Assembly: GCF_050717635.1 (NCBI RefSeq)
Contig: NZ_JBOITO010000029.1
Span: forward strand, 62,001 to 126,000
Length of the DNA: 64,000 nucleotides
Direction of reading: 5' to 3'
Source: Clostridium_AD sp050717635
Lineage (GTDB): Bacteria; Bacillota; Clostridia; Clostridiales; Clostridiaceae
The first letter of the stretch is position 1. Every line of letters starts with the position of its first letter. Below the pieces are notes generated by a model, which was not told where the DNA came from, made no database searches, and saw only the letters and a list, made by a program, of their open reading frames with translations. Positions 36,569 to 45,620 of the stretch are shown one piece after another. The position numbers and the translations under genes are program-made.

Positions 36569-39500
36569 CTAATCTGCAATATTAAATACTTCTAAATTTG
36601 CACTTATAATATTTTTCCTTAAAAGTTCCACTACTGCCTTTGCAGTATCTAATGAAGTAATAATACCTATATTACTTTCTATAGCTGTTCTCCTTATTCT
36701 AAAACCATCTGTTTTTGAATTATTTCCTTTAGTAGCGGTATTTATTACTAAATCAACCTGTCTACCCTTTATTACATCAATTATATTAGGGCTACCTTCT
36801 GAAATTTTCATAACTGTAAGGGCTTCAATACCAATCTCTTTTAGCAGCTTAGCCGTGCCTGTTGTAGCTATAAATTTATAATTCATTTCACTAAACGCTT
36901 TTGCTATATATAAAAACTCTTCTTTATCCTGCGGGTTTATTGTTGTAAGGATAACTCCACTTTCTTTTTTGATCCTCATTCCAGAGGCTATAAGCCCTTT
37001 ATATAGAGCCTCGTCGAAGCTTCTTCCTATTCCAAGCACCTCTCCTGTGGATCTCATTTCTGGTCCTAGACACACCTCAACCTCTGGAAGTTTTTGAGTC
37101 GAAAATACTGGAACCTTTACTGACACAAGTGTTGGCTCGCAATAAACCCCGCTATCATATCCAAGATTTTTTAATTTCTCTCCCAGCATAACCCTTGTTG
37201 CAAGCTCTACAATTGGTACTTTACTAACCTTACTAATATACGGAACTGTACGACTAGCTCTTGGATTAACCTCTATTATATATAATTCATCTTTAAATTC
37301 TATAAACTGAATATTTATCATTCCTATTACTTTGAGTCCTATTGCAACCCTCTTAGTATAATCTAATATTTTTTCTTTTATACTTTGTGATATATTTTGA
37401 CTTGGATATATTGTAATGCTATCTCCAGAATGAACCCCTGCTCTCTCTAAATGCTCCATAATACCAGGTATTAATATTTCTTCTCCGTCACAAATAGCAT
37501 CAACTTCTATTTCTCTACCTAATAGATATCTATCAATTAGGACAGGGTTTTTCTTATCCTTCTCAAAGGCATTCTTTAAATAATGCTTTAACTCATTTTG
37601 TCCATAAGTTATTTCCATTCCCTGTCCACCCAATACATAAGATGGTCTAACAATCACTGGATATCCTAAATTTTCAGCCTCTTTTAAGCCTTCCTTTAAA
37701 TCCCAAACCGCTCTTCCCTTAGGTCTATTTATATTTAACTTCTCTAAAAGTGCATCGAATTTCTCTCTATCTTCTGCTACATCTATTTGCTCAGGCTTAG
37801 TACCATATATAGTTATATTCTTTTTTTCTAAGAATTTAGCCAGATTAATGGCAGTTTGACCTCCAAATTGAAGTATAACTCCATCAGGGTTTTCTTTTTC
37901 AATAATATTCAAAACTTCTTCTTCTGTTAAAGGCTCAAAATATAATTTATCTGAAATATTAAAGTCTGTACTTACTGTTTCCGGGTTATTGTTTACTATT
38001 ATTGTTTCAATTCCAAGTTTTCTAAGTGCAATTACACTGTGAACAGATGCATAATCAAACTCAATTCCCTGTCCTATCCTTATAGGACCTGAACCTAATA
38101 CCATAACCTTCCTTCTACTACTTACTTCAACCTCATCATATTCATCATAAGTTGAGTAGTAATATGTGGACATGGCTTCAAATTCTCCTGCGCAAGTATC
38201 TACCATCTTATAGACAGGTTTAATGTTCCATATGTTTCTAAGTTCATAAATTACATTTGGACTAACCCCTAATAAATCCGATATTCCTTTGTCTGAAAAT
38301 CCCTTTTTCTTTAATAATTGCAACCAATCACTATTCATATCTTCAACGGTAGAACTCTTGATTTTTTCTTCTTCGTCTACTATCCACTTGATTTTATTTA
38401 CAAAGAATTTATCTATACCTGTAATTTCCGAAATTTTTTCTATCATATAATTACGTCTAAGCATTTCAGCTAAATGAAATATTCTCTCATCATCGGGCGC
38501 CATTACTCTTTTCTTTAATTCTTGTAAACTCTTTTGTGAAAGCGCATCATATTGTAATGAGAATTTTCCTATTTCTAAAGAACGAATTCCTTTTAATAGC
38601 GCTGCTTCAAAATTACTACCAATTGACATTATTTCCCCTGTAGCCATCATCTTAGTACCTAAAACTCTATTTGCTCCCTGAAATTTATCAAAAGGCCACT
38701 TAGGAATTTTAACTACAACATAATCTAGTGAGGGCTCAAAACAAGCATAGGTTTTTTGAGTCACTGCATTCACTATCTCATCTAGTCCATACCCTAGCGC
38801 TATTTTCGCTGCTACTTTAGCAATAGGATATCCTGTAGCCTTTGAAGCTAGTGCAGAGGATCTACTTACTCTTGGATTAATTTCTATAACTGCATACTCA
38901 AAGCTTTTAGGATTAAGAGCTAGTTGAACATTGCAACCACCTTCTATTCCTACACTATTTATAATATCTATGGATGCACTTCTAAGCATTTGGTACTCTT
39001 TATCCGAAAGAGTTTGGCTTGGTGCTACAACAATACTATCTCCGGTATGTATTCCTACAGGATCTATATTTTCCATATTACATACGCAAATACAATTACC
39101 ATTACCGTCTCTCATAACCTCATATTCTATCTCTTTCCAACCTTTAATCGACTTTTCCAACAGAACCTGTCCGATAGAACTTAATTGTAATCCTAATTGT
39201 AAGATTTCTACTAACTCTTCTTCAGTTTCAGCGATTCCGCCTCCGCTTCCTCCTAGAGTATAGGCCGGTCTTACTACTAGTGGATAGCCTATTTCAGTTG
39301 CAAAACACAATGCTCCTTCTATATCTGTAACAATTGCACTTTCTACAACTGGCTGATTAATCTCCTGCATAAGACTTCTAAAAATTTCTCTGTCTTCACC
39401 TTTTTTTATTCCTTCTATAGATGTTCCAATCACTCTTACATTATATTTATCTAAAACATCATTATCAGCTAGTTCAACAGCTAAATTGAGCCCCGTTTGG

Positions 39501-39775
39501 CCTCCCATACCACAAAGCACACTATCCGGTCTTTCCTTGTCAATAATTTTTTCTAAAAATTCTATAGTTAATGGCTCTATGTAAACAATGCCAGCAATCT
39601 CTTTATCCGTCATTATTGTAGCTGGATTACTATTTACAAGTACAACTTCTATACCTTCCTCTCTTAATGCTTGACAGGCTTGTGTTCCTGAGTAATCGAA
39701 TTCAGCAGCTTGCCCTATTATTATTGGTCCTGATCCAACAACTAGTACTTTTTTAATACTTTTATCTAACGGCAT
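36569..39775 (-). CDS. carB: Carbamoyl-phosphate synthase large subunit
   Basis: At 1068 residues it is full length. Two homologous ATP-grasp halves are seen: the first begins VLVVGSGPIIIGQAAEFDYSG, the second VMVLGSGPIRIGQGIEFDY near residue 555. Each has its carbamate/ATP site (VRPAYTLGGSGGG; VRPSYVLGGQGME). The C-terminal allosteric MGS-like domain starts near residue 930 (GVILTTINPQDKEEF). It makes carbamoyl phosphate with CarA, feeding both arginine and pyrimidine synthesis. It lies 15 bases downstream of carA. Confidence 0.98.
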   Translation of the reverse strand: MPLDKSIKKVLVVGSGPIIIGQAAEFDYSGTQACQALREEGIEVVLVNSNPATIMTDKEIAGIVYIEPLTIEFLEKIIDKERPDSVLCGMGGQTGLNLAVELADNDVLDKYNVRVIGTSIEGIKKGEDREIFRSLMQEINQPVVESAIVTDIEGALCFATEIGYPLVVRPAYTLGGSGGGIAETEEELVEILQLGLQLSSIGQVLLEKSIKGWKEIEYEVMRDGNGNCICVCNMENIDPVGIHTGDSIVVAPSQTLSDKEYQMLRSASIDIINSVGIEGGCNVQLALNPKSFEYAVIEINPRVSRSSALASKATGYPIAKVAAKIALGYGLDEIVNAVTQKTYACFEPSLDYVVVKIPKWPFDKFQGANRVLGTKMMATGEIMSIGSNFEAALLKGIRSLEIGKFSLQYDALSQKSLQELKKRVMAPDDERIFHLAEMLRRNYMIEKISEITGIDKFFVNKIKWIVDEEEKIKSSTVEDMNSDWLQLLKKKGFSDKGISDLLGVSPNVIYELRNIWNIKPVYKMVDTCAGEFEAMSTYYYSTYDEYDEVEVSSRRKVMVLGSGPIRIGQGIEFDYASVHSVIALRKLGIETIIVNNNPETVSTDFNISDKLYFEPLTEEEVLNIIEKENPDGVILQFGGQTAINLAKFLEKKNITIYGTKPEQIDVAEDREKFDALLEKLNINRPKGRAVWDLKEGLKEAENLGYPVIVRPSYVLGGQGMEITYGQNELKHYLKNAFEKDKKNPVLIDRYLLGREIEVDAICDGEEILIPGIMEHLERAGVHSGDSITIYPSQNISQSIKEKILDYTKRVAIGLKVIGMINIQFIEFKDELYIIEVNPRASRTVPYISKVSKVPIVELATRVMLGEKLKNLGYDSGVYCEPTLVSVKVPVFSTQKLPEVEVCLGPEMRSTGEVLGIGRSFDEALYKGLIASGMRIKKESGVILTTINPQDKEEFLYIAKAFSEMNYKFIATTGTAKLLKEIGIEALTVMKISEGSPNIIDVIKGRQVDLVINTATKGNNSKTDGFRIRRTAIESNIGIITSLDTAKAVVELLRKNIISANLEVFNIAD

Positions 39776-39790
39776 ATAAACCCTCCTTTA

Positions 39791-40837
39791 TTATATAAGT
39801 TTAAGAAACTTATCAAAAATTATATCTATATCCTTAGGTCCTGGGCAAGCTTCTGGATGGAACTGCACAGAAAATATAGGCAAATTTTTATGTCTCATTC
39901 CTTCTATGGTTCCATCATTTAAACTTACATGAGTAACCTCCATATCATTAGGCAATTTGCTGACATAATATCCGTGGTTTTGAGATGTAATATAAACCTT
40001 ATTTTCTTCTATATCTTTAACTGGATGATTGCAGCCCCTGTGTCCAAATTTAAGTTTTTGGGTTTTTCCACCAAGAGCTAAGGCTAAAAGTTGATGTCCT
40101 AGGCAAATTCCCACTATAGGCTTTTTACCTATGATTTTTTTTAACACCTCAATTATTTCTTTTAAATCATCTGGGTCTCCAGGTCCATTTGATAGAAATA
40201 CTAAATCTGGATTAACCTTTAATATATCTGTCGCAGAAGCATTAGCAGGAAATATTGTTAATTTACAATTCCTTTGTTTAAACGAGCGCAATATATTTTC
40301 TTTTATCCCAAAATCCATAATAGCTACATGAGGTCCGCTACCATTAATTGTATAACACTCCTTTGTAGTAACATTTATAACTGCATCATTATTATTAAAA
40401 GTTGAAAGCTTTTGCTCTATTTCACTTTGAGATAGGTCCTTTGTAGCTATAATCCCTTTCATAGCCCCATTTTTTCTAAGTATTTTTGTTAATGCTCTTG
40501 TATCAATGCCTTCTAATCCTATTATCTTATTTTGCTTAAAATATCCTTCAAGATCCATTTCACATCTAAAATTGCTAGGATCATCACACTTTTCTCTAAC
40601 AATGAAGCCCCTCACCTTAGGGGATTTTGATTCAACATCCTCTAAATTAATTCCATAATTGCCGATGAGCGGGTATGTCATAGTTACTATTTGCCCATAA
40701 TATGATGGATCCGTTAAAATTTCTTCATAACCAGTCATTCCTGTATTAAATACCACTTCACCTACACTTTCCTCCAAATACCCAAATATATTTCCTTCAA
40801 ATATCATTCCATTTTCCAATATCAATTTACCTTTCAT
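39791..40837 (-). CDS. carA: Carbamoyl-phosphate synthase small subunit
   Basis: A 348-residue class I glutamine amidotransferase. The nucleophile elbow reads VGICLGHQLLALALGG (Cys near residue 245), and the His-Glu pair lies in VQFHPEACPGP. The N-terminal CPSase_sm_chain domain has VVFNTGMTGYEEILTDPSYYGQ. It supplies ammonia from glutamine to CarB. The gene has GAAGGAGGG before ATG 40837 and is preceded by a structured leader with a PyrR-type element, a 33-codon frame and a terminator. Confidence 0.97.
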   Translation of the reverse strand: MKGKLILENGMIFEGNIFGYLEESVGEVVFNTGMTGYEEILTDPSYYGQIVTMTYPLIGNYGINLEDVESKSPKVRGFIVREKCDDPSNFRCEMDLEGYFKQNKIIGLEGIDTRALTKILRKNGAMKGIIATKDLSQSEIEQKLSTFNNNDAVINVTTKECYTINGSGPHVAIMDFGIKENILRSFKQRNCKLTIFPANASATDILKVNPDLVFLSNGPGDPDDLKEIIEVLKKIIGKKPIVGICLGHQLLALALGGKTQKLKFGHRGCNHPVKDIEENKVYITSQNHGYYVSKLPNDMEVTHVSLNDGTIEGMRHKNLPIFSVQFHPEACPGPKDIDIIFDKFLKLI

Positions 40838-40873
40838 ATTAACCCTCCTTCGTCAAATAAAAGTATATTTTTT

Positions 40874-40927
40874 TCTAAAAAAACAAAGGATAATAGGGAG
40901 ATTAATTAAATAATCTCTCTATTATCC
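40874..40927 (-). terminator. Attenuator terminator in carAB leader
   Basis: A 17-bp stem with one mismatch (arms 40911-40927 and 40888-40904, 6-base loop) is followed on the minus strand by TTTGTTTTTTT. It lies 37 bases upstream of carA and downstream of the promoter, so it must be read through for expression. The classic layout of transcription attenuation. Confidence 0.85.
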
Positions 40928-40928
40928 A

Positions 40929-41030
40929 TCACAATATATCTTTCACATTTATTAACGAAATAGAAAACATACCTACAGTTTTATTATTAATTTCAAAATT
41001 TGTGCCAAAAAAAACAATTGCCATAATCAT
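40929..41030 (-). CDS. Leader-sized open frame in carAB 5' leader
   Basis: A 33-codon frame starts at ATG 41030, five bases after AAGGAG, and ends with TGA one base before the attenuator stem. The peptide begins MIMAIVFFGTNFEINN and ends VKDIL. It contains no Arg codon, so an arginine-counting leader is unlikely. Its ribosome site directly follows the PyrR-type hairpin. It may be a translated control element rather than a functional peptide. Confidence 0.5.
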   Translation of the reverse strand: MIMAIVFFGTNFEINNKTVGMFSISLINVKDIL

Positions 41031-41043
41031 CTATACTCCTTCC

Positions 41044-41059
41044 TAGTCTCACAGGACTA
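41044..41059 (-). promoter_or_regulatory. PyrR-binding-loop-like element
   Basis: The minus strand reads TAGTCCTGTGAGACTA. It fits the PyrR RNA consensus ARUCCNGNGAGGYU, with G changed to A opposite U so that the stem pair is kept. This hairpin binds PyrR with UMP/UTP in pyrimidine operon leaders of Firmicutes. Confidence 0.75.
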
Positions 41060-41099
41060 ACTTAAAAGTGTATTTTTCTTTTATTTATAATTTCTATTT

Positions 41100-41128
41100 A
41101 GTTTAATTCAAATTTTATAAATTGTCAA
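41100..41128 (-). promoter_or_regulatory. carAB promoter
   Basis: TTGACA (41123-41128), a 17-base spacer and TAAACT (41100-41105) on the minus strand. The predicted transcript has a leader of about 255 bases before carA. Confidence 0.8.
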
Positions 41129-41249
41129 TGTATAAATATAATTAACTATTGCAAATTAATTCAAGTTTGGTATCATATAAAAGTATATAAAATTATTTAT
41201 AATTCAATTTAATTAATATCAACCGTTGAATATCCAGGAGGTAACCAAT

Positions 41250-42155
41250 ATGAAAAATATAGGAATGAGAAATATTAAAACTGCAACTTCAGTTTTTTTA
41301 TGCATAATTTTATTAAGAATTTTCCATCATCCATTTCCATTTTATGCCTGTATTGCTGCAGTTATAACTATGCAAAGTACTGTACACAATTCCTTTACTA
41401 CAGGTAAAAACAGAATGATTGGTACTATTATAGGTGCAATTTGCGGATTGTTATTCGCACTCATAAGTCCTAATAATATATTCCTTACAAGTATAGGAAT
41501 AGTACTAGTAATTTACTTTTTAAACGTTTTGAATAGAAAAAATTCTATTATAATTGGTTGCGTAGTGTTTTTAGCAATAATGACAAATCTTAGAGAAGGA
41601 ACCCCTCTAATTTATAGTCTCAGTAGAGTTATAGAAACTTTTGTAGGAATATTTATATCAGTCCTTATCAATTTCCTTATATTCCATCCTAAATTTTTAG
41701 ATAACTTGCATGTGGATGGAAATATTTTAGTCAATAATATTTTTGAAACATCCGAAGATGTGTTTAATTTCAGGGGAAATATTAATCTTTATAACTTAAA
41801 TGTCCAAATATCCTTATTAGAAAAGGCACTTGATTCATATTTAAGTGAAATAAGAAGTGAGAACACTAAAAACCAAGATATAATTATAATTAATAAGGTA
41901 ATCGCAGCTTCAAAAACCGCTTATAATCATTTGGTTATACTAACCGTTTTGACTGAAGAAAATGTGCCATCTGATTACTACTTTAATGAAAATAACCGCA
42001 ATAAATTAAATGAATTATTCCATGAAAATGAAATTGGTACTTCATACATAAGTAACGACATAAACATAGTATTTAACTACCACGTTCACAATTTACTTAT
42101 AACGTTGACTATATTGAATACATTTAATAGCAAAAGAACTTCAAAAGGGATATAA
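41250..42155 (+). CDS. Aromatic acid exporter family (FUSC/ArAE) membrane protein
   Basis: A 301-residue protein starting at ATG 41250 after AGGAGGTAACCAAT. The N-terminal half has four to five hydrophobic segments (ATSVFLCIILLRIF, MIGTIIGAICGLLFALI, FVGIFISVLINFLIF); the C-terminal half is soluble and helical. Length and layout match the ArAE/FUSC-like half-size exporters of Firmicutes. The substrate is unknown. It is divergent from carA and convergent with degV. Confidence 0.82.
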   Translation: MKNIGMRNIKTATSVFLCIILLRIFHHPFPFYACIAAVITMQSTVHNSFTTGKNRMIGTIIGAICGLLFALISPNNIFLTSIGIVLVIYFLNVLNRKNSIIIGCVVFLAIMTNLREGTPLIYSLSRVIETFVGIFISVLINFLIFHPKFLDNLHVDGNILVNNIFETSEDVFNFRGNINLYNLNVQISLLEKALDSYLSEIRSENTKNQDIIIINKVIAASKTAYNHLVILTVLTEENVPSDYYFNENNRNKLNELFHENEIGTSYISNDINIVFNYHVHNLLITLTILNTFNSKRTSKGI

Positions 42156-42180
42156 ATTCCTTCTGAAGTTCTTTTATTTT
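42132..42180. terminator. Bidirectional terminator between exporter and degV
   Basis: AAAAGAACTTC (42132-42142) pairs with GAAGTTCTTTT (42165-42175), followed by ATTTT. The stem overlaps the exporter stop codon. Confidence 0.75.
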
Positions 42181-43038
42181 CTATAAATCCTTCTCTGTAT
42201 AATATACAATGCCTAGTGCTCCAGGCCCAACGTGAGTTCCTATTACAGGTCCAATTGGTGCTATTTCTATTTTTTTGCCTGTATATACTTCAACTGTTTT
42301 TGCAAAAGTAAGTGCTCCTTCCACATCATTTATGTGATGAATCATTACTTCGCCTAGTCCATTTTTTTCTATATCTTCAGTAAATTTATTAATCATAGTT
42401 TGTATAGCACGTTTTTTAGTTCTTACTTTTTGGAACAATTCTGTTTTCCCATCTATAACTGTAAGAATGGGCTTAATTTGAAAAATAGTACCTAGCAGTG
42501 CACTAGCGCCACCTATTCTTCCACCTTTTTTTAGATACTCTAGAGTATCTGGGATAAACAAAAACCTACTTCTTTTTATATTGTCTTTTACGAGTGTAAC
42601 TACTTCTTGTATTGATTTTCCATCTTGCGCTGCTTTGGCAGCTGTTAATACTGCAAACCCTAGTTGCATACAATTGGACCTAGAATCTATAATCTCAATT
42701 AATGCCATTGGGTATTTCTCAAGAATCATACTTTTTGCAAGGCATGCGTTTGAATAAGTCCCACTCATATCTGAAGAAAGGAAAACACCAACCACTTGCT
42801 TATTATCCATTACTTGCTCTTCTAGTACATTATACATTTCATCTAAAGAAGGTTGTGATGAAGTAGGTGTATTCAAACTCTCATCTAGTTTTTTATAAAA
42901 AGTTTTGTTTTCAATATTAATCTCTTTAAGCTCTTCATTTCCGAAAATAACACTTAATGAAACTATAGAAATATCATATTTTTTCTTTAGCTCTTCACTT
43001 ATGTAAGAGGTGCTATCCGTTACAATTTTTATAGTCAT
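42181..43038 (-). CDS. DegV family fatty-acid-binding protein
   Basis: A 285-residue protein. DegV hallmarks are KIVTDSTSYIS at the N-terminus, TPTSSQPSLDEM, LSSDMSGTYSNACLAK, and GPVIGTHVGPGALGI at the end. DegV/FakB proteins bind one fatty acid and present it to the FakA kinase. No fakA lies nearby. Ribosome site AGTGGGGG supports the start. Confidence 0.94.
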   Translation of the reverse strand: MTIKIVTDSTSYISEELKKKYDISIVSLSVIFGNEELKEINIENKTFYKKLDESLNTPTSSQPSLDEMYNVLEEQVMDNKQVVGVFLSSDMSGTYSNACLAKSMILEKYPMALIEIIDSRSNCMQLGFAVLTAAKAAQDGKSIQEVVTLVKDNIKRSRFLFIPDTLEYLKKGGRIGGASALLGTIFQIKPILTVIDGKTELFQKVRTKKRAIQTMINKFTEDIEKNGLGEVMIHHINDVEGALTFAKTVEVYTGKKIEIAPIGPVIGTHVGPGALGIVYYTEKDL

Positions 43039-43350
43039 TATTCTTCCCCCACTTATTAAGTATTATATATATTATACTACAATGTTCTGGTAAACAATAC
43101 CCCGAAGGTTTATAATTAATCCTTATTCTATATAAATAAATTTAATATATCTCATAATATATTAAATTTATTTAAACTCCTACAAATAGTACTCAAATAC
43201 TCTGTGATATGTTACACTTATAATATGTAAAAGTAGGTGATACAAACAATTCTTAAACTTGACGTAGTGATAGATTTAATAAGATAAGGGGGTGCTGCAG
43301 ATATATAGGTAAAATATTAATATGGTACCTATATTTGTGAGCAGGAAATT
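43039..43350. other. Intergenic region, no confident feature
   Basis: AT-rich. A 7-bp inverted repeat (ATAGGTA 43305-43311, TACCTAT 43326-43332) lies just before the next gene's ribosome site. No clear promoter pair was found. Confidence 0.4.
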
Positions 43351-44187
43351 ATGAGTGAAAATAAAAATGAGAATAAAAAAGTTATAACAGACGATAATAA
43401 TGAAATTATAAATAAAATGTATTCAAATAACAACGCTTCAGATAATAACAATCCTAAAACCGAATATAGCAGTAGGACATCTAAGTTAAAAGATATTGAC
43501 GAAAGCGAGAAATACATAAAAGAAATGCACCTGTTAGCAGACAAAAACGAATTTAAGAATAATGTAATTGTTTTAGCACTTGGTATAGTTGTAGTATCTA
43601 TAATACTATTTTCTATAATCATGAACAGTTCTTTAATGAAACCCAAAACTGATGTAGTAGCTGACAAACAAACGAATAAAGAGGTAAGTGGAGAAGTAAA
43701 CAAAACTACTGCTGATAGCGCATCTACTAATGCAGTTGAACAGGAATCCAATATTTATAAATATTTAGAATTAGAAAAAAATAGAATATCTGTGCTAGAA
43801 AACGCAGTCAAATTAAACAATGGAAAACAAACAGGCATTACAGTATATCTCTTATCTGAAATTTTAAGAGCTAACAACTATGATATCCCTAACAATACCT
43901 CTACAGTTAATGGTTTGTTGAAAAGATTAACTTCTATGGGATGGAAAAAAAATACTGACCTCAATGAACTCAAAAAAGGAGATATTTGTTTCACTACAGA
44001 TTTACCAGAAGAACCAGGTAGCCCCTCACATACATATATATTTATGAATTGGGTAGAAGATGGTAAAACTGACTACGCAAATATAGTTGATGGACAAATT
44101 CAAGAATTTGATAAACTGCTTCATGAACGAAGCATATCGATATTAACGCCGCAAAAAGATAAATTCAGTTTTTTTCTTAGAAAGTAA
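43351..44187 (+). CDS. Membrane-anchored protein with NlpC/P60- or CHAP-like C-terminus
   Basis: A 278-residue protein. Residues 1-70 are a charged, Asn-rich cytoplasmic tail with no signal peptide. One membrane helix follows (NVIVLALGIVVVSIILFSIIM). The outside part has a Thr/Asn-rich linker and a C-terminal domain (TGITVYLLSEILRANNYDIP, LKKGDICFTT, PSHTYIFMNWV) that looks like a papain-fold NlpC/P60 or CHAP amidase. The position where the catalytic Cys is expected appears to be Thr, while the His is kept. It may be a non-catalytic cell-wall protein. Confidence 0.7.
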   Translation: MSENKNENKKVITDDNNEIINKMYSNNNASDNNNPKTEYSSRTSKLKDIDESEKYIKEMHLLADKNEFKNNVIVLALGIVVVSIILFSIIMNSSLMKPKTDVVADKQTNKEVSGEVNKTTADSASTNAVEQESNIYKYLELEKNRISVLENAVKLNNGKQTGITVYLLSEILRANNYDIPNNTSTVNGLLKRLTSMGWKKNTDLNELKKGDICFTTDLPEEPGSPSHTYIFMNWVEDGKTDYANIVDGQIQEFDKLLHERSISILTPQKDKFSFFLRK

Positions 44188-44198
44188 ATATTAATTTT

Positions 44199-44229
44199 AA
44201 AAAAGATAGCCAATGGCTATCTTTTTTTT
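44199..44229 (+). terminator. Terminator after membrane-anchored protein gene
   Basis: Stem AAAAAAGATAGCC/GGCTATCTTTTTT with an AAT loop and T8 tail. Confidence 0.9.
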
Positions 44230-44331
44230 GTGAATTTATCATTATTAACTGGAATTATATAAGTATTTTTAGTAAACTAAAGATAAACAAAAATTAAAAA
44301 ATTCATTATGACTTATGAAGGGAGGAAACCC

Positions 44332-44346
44332 ATGAGAAATCAATGA
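44332..44346 (+). other. Four-codon minigene overlapping the MFS start
   Basis: GGAGG (44321-44325) is six bases before ATG 44332, which encodes MRNQ and then TGA. The TGA overlaps the ATG (44343) of the long transporter frame as ATGA. The two ATGAGAAAT copies are 11 bp apart, so the minigene looks like a small tandem duplication. Confidence 0.6.
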
Positions 44347-45587
44347 GAAATTCAAATATTCTAAAACCTTACTCCGGCTTGCCGAAAAGCATTTATGTTA
44401 TATTCTTTGCTCGGATTATTAACAGTATGGGAAGTTTTGTTCATCCGTTTCTAACATTATTTCTTACAAAAAGTTTAGGACTTGGAATAGAAACTGTTGG
44501 TTTATTTTTAATGATGGCTGCGGTTTCTTCTATACCTGGCGCACTGATAGGTGGAAAATTATCTGACCATATCGGAAGAAAAAAAGTGATTATTATTTCC
44601 CAAGGTTTGGCTGCAATGTGTCTGATTCCTTGTGCATTCCTTGGAAAGTCTTTAATAGTACCTTACCTTTTAATTCTTTCATCTTTCTTCGGAGGTGCTG
44701 CACAACCACCAAATAGTGCCATGATGGCTGATTTAACAACAACAAAAAACAGAAAAGCAGCATACTCGCTTTTATACTTAGGTATTAATATAGGTTTTTC
44801 ACTTGGACCATTAATTGCAGGTTTTTTATACAATAATCACATGAAAATTTTATTTTTAGGAGATGCCGCTACAACTATACTATCATTAGTACTAGTTGCT
44901 GTATTTGTAGAAGAAACCCTGCCAGATAAAGCAATCACATGTGATAAAGTCAGTACTGATTTCTATAGTGAAACAGAAAAGGCTCAAGACGGTAGCTTGT
45001 TTAGCGTTCTTTTAAAAAGGCCTTATCTTGTAGCTTTTGCCATGGTTTCAATGATATATTCGTTTATGTATGCACAACATTGTTTCATTATACCTATGCA
45101 AATGGATACGCTTTTTAGTAGCCGCGGTCCAAAACTTTATGGTTCTCTAATGGCAATCAATGGACTAGTAGTAGTTACTATGACAACAATTATAACAGTT
45201 GTAACAAAAAAACTTAGACCTATACTTAATATAACCTTAGCAGGTCTATTTTTCTCTTTAGGTTTTGGAATGTTATTTTTAGCAAAAACCTATTTGGTCT
45301 TTATTATCTCTACAATAATATGGACAATAGGCGAAATACTATCTGCTACTAATTCCGGTGTATATATTGCCAATCATACACCAATGTCTCATAGAGGTAG
45401 GTTTAATGCAGTCCTACCATTAATTACTGGTACAGGTTTTGCAGTTGGTCCCTTTATCATGGGTTTATTTATTAGAAATAGAGAAATAAATTCCGCATGG
45501 ATCCTCGTATTTTTCGTTGGCATCACAGCTTCTACACTTATGTATTTACTATATTTAAATGAAAAGAAAAAAGAAATTCAGAATTAA
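44343..45587 (+). CDS. MFS transporter (drug/metabolite efflux type)
   Basis: A 414-residue protein with 12 predicted helices. The loop 2-3 MFS motif reads GGKLSDHIGRKKVIIIS, and the 5th helix has the antiporter-like NIGFSLGPLIAGFL, as in 12-helix multidrug exporters. The long frame starts at ATG 44343, 17 bases after GGAGG and thus too far. Translation probably depends on re-initiation from the minigene ending at 44346. The substrate is unknown. Confidence 0.9.
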   Translation: MRNSNILKPYSGLPKSIYVIFFARIINSMGSFVHPFLTLFLTKSLGLGIETVGLFLMMAAVSSIPGALIGGKLSDHIGRKKVIIISQGLAAMCLIPCAFLGKSLIVPYLLILSSFFGGAAQPPNSAMMADLTTTKNRKAAYSLLYLGINIGFSLGPLIAGFLYNNHMKILFLGDAATTILSLVLVAVFVEETLPDKAITCDKVSTDFYSETEKAQDGSLFSVLLKRPYLVAFAMVSMIYSFMYAQHCFIIPMQMDTLFSSRGPKLYGSLMAINGLVVVTMTTIITVVTKKLRPILNITLAGLFFSLGFGMLFLAKTYLVFIISTIIWTIGEILSATNSGVYIANHTPMSHRGRFNAVLPLITGTGFAVGPFIMGLFIRNREINSAWILVFFVGITASTLMYLLYLNEKKKEIQN

Positions 45588-45589
45588 AC

Positions 45590-45620
45590 AATCCCTAAGA
45601 TAACCCTTGGGGATTTATTT
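45590..45620 (+). terminator. Terminator between MFS gene and yfcE-type gene
   Basis: AATCCCTAAG/CTTGGGGATT stem (one G-T pair), six-base loop, then TATTTTTATA. Confidence 0.75.

Noticed and set aside
40838..41249. T-box or arginine-counting attenuator for carAB
   Set aside because: No T-box sequence was recognised and the leader frame has no Arg codon; a PyrR-type element explains the leader better.
43329..43751. Minus-strand 140-codon open frame
   Set aside because: Antisense to the membrane-anchored protein gene; Ser/Phe-rich composition typical of a shadow frame, no ribosome site.
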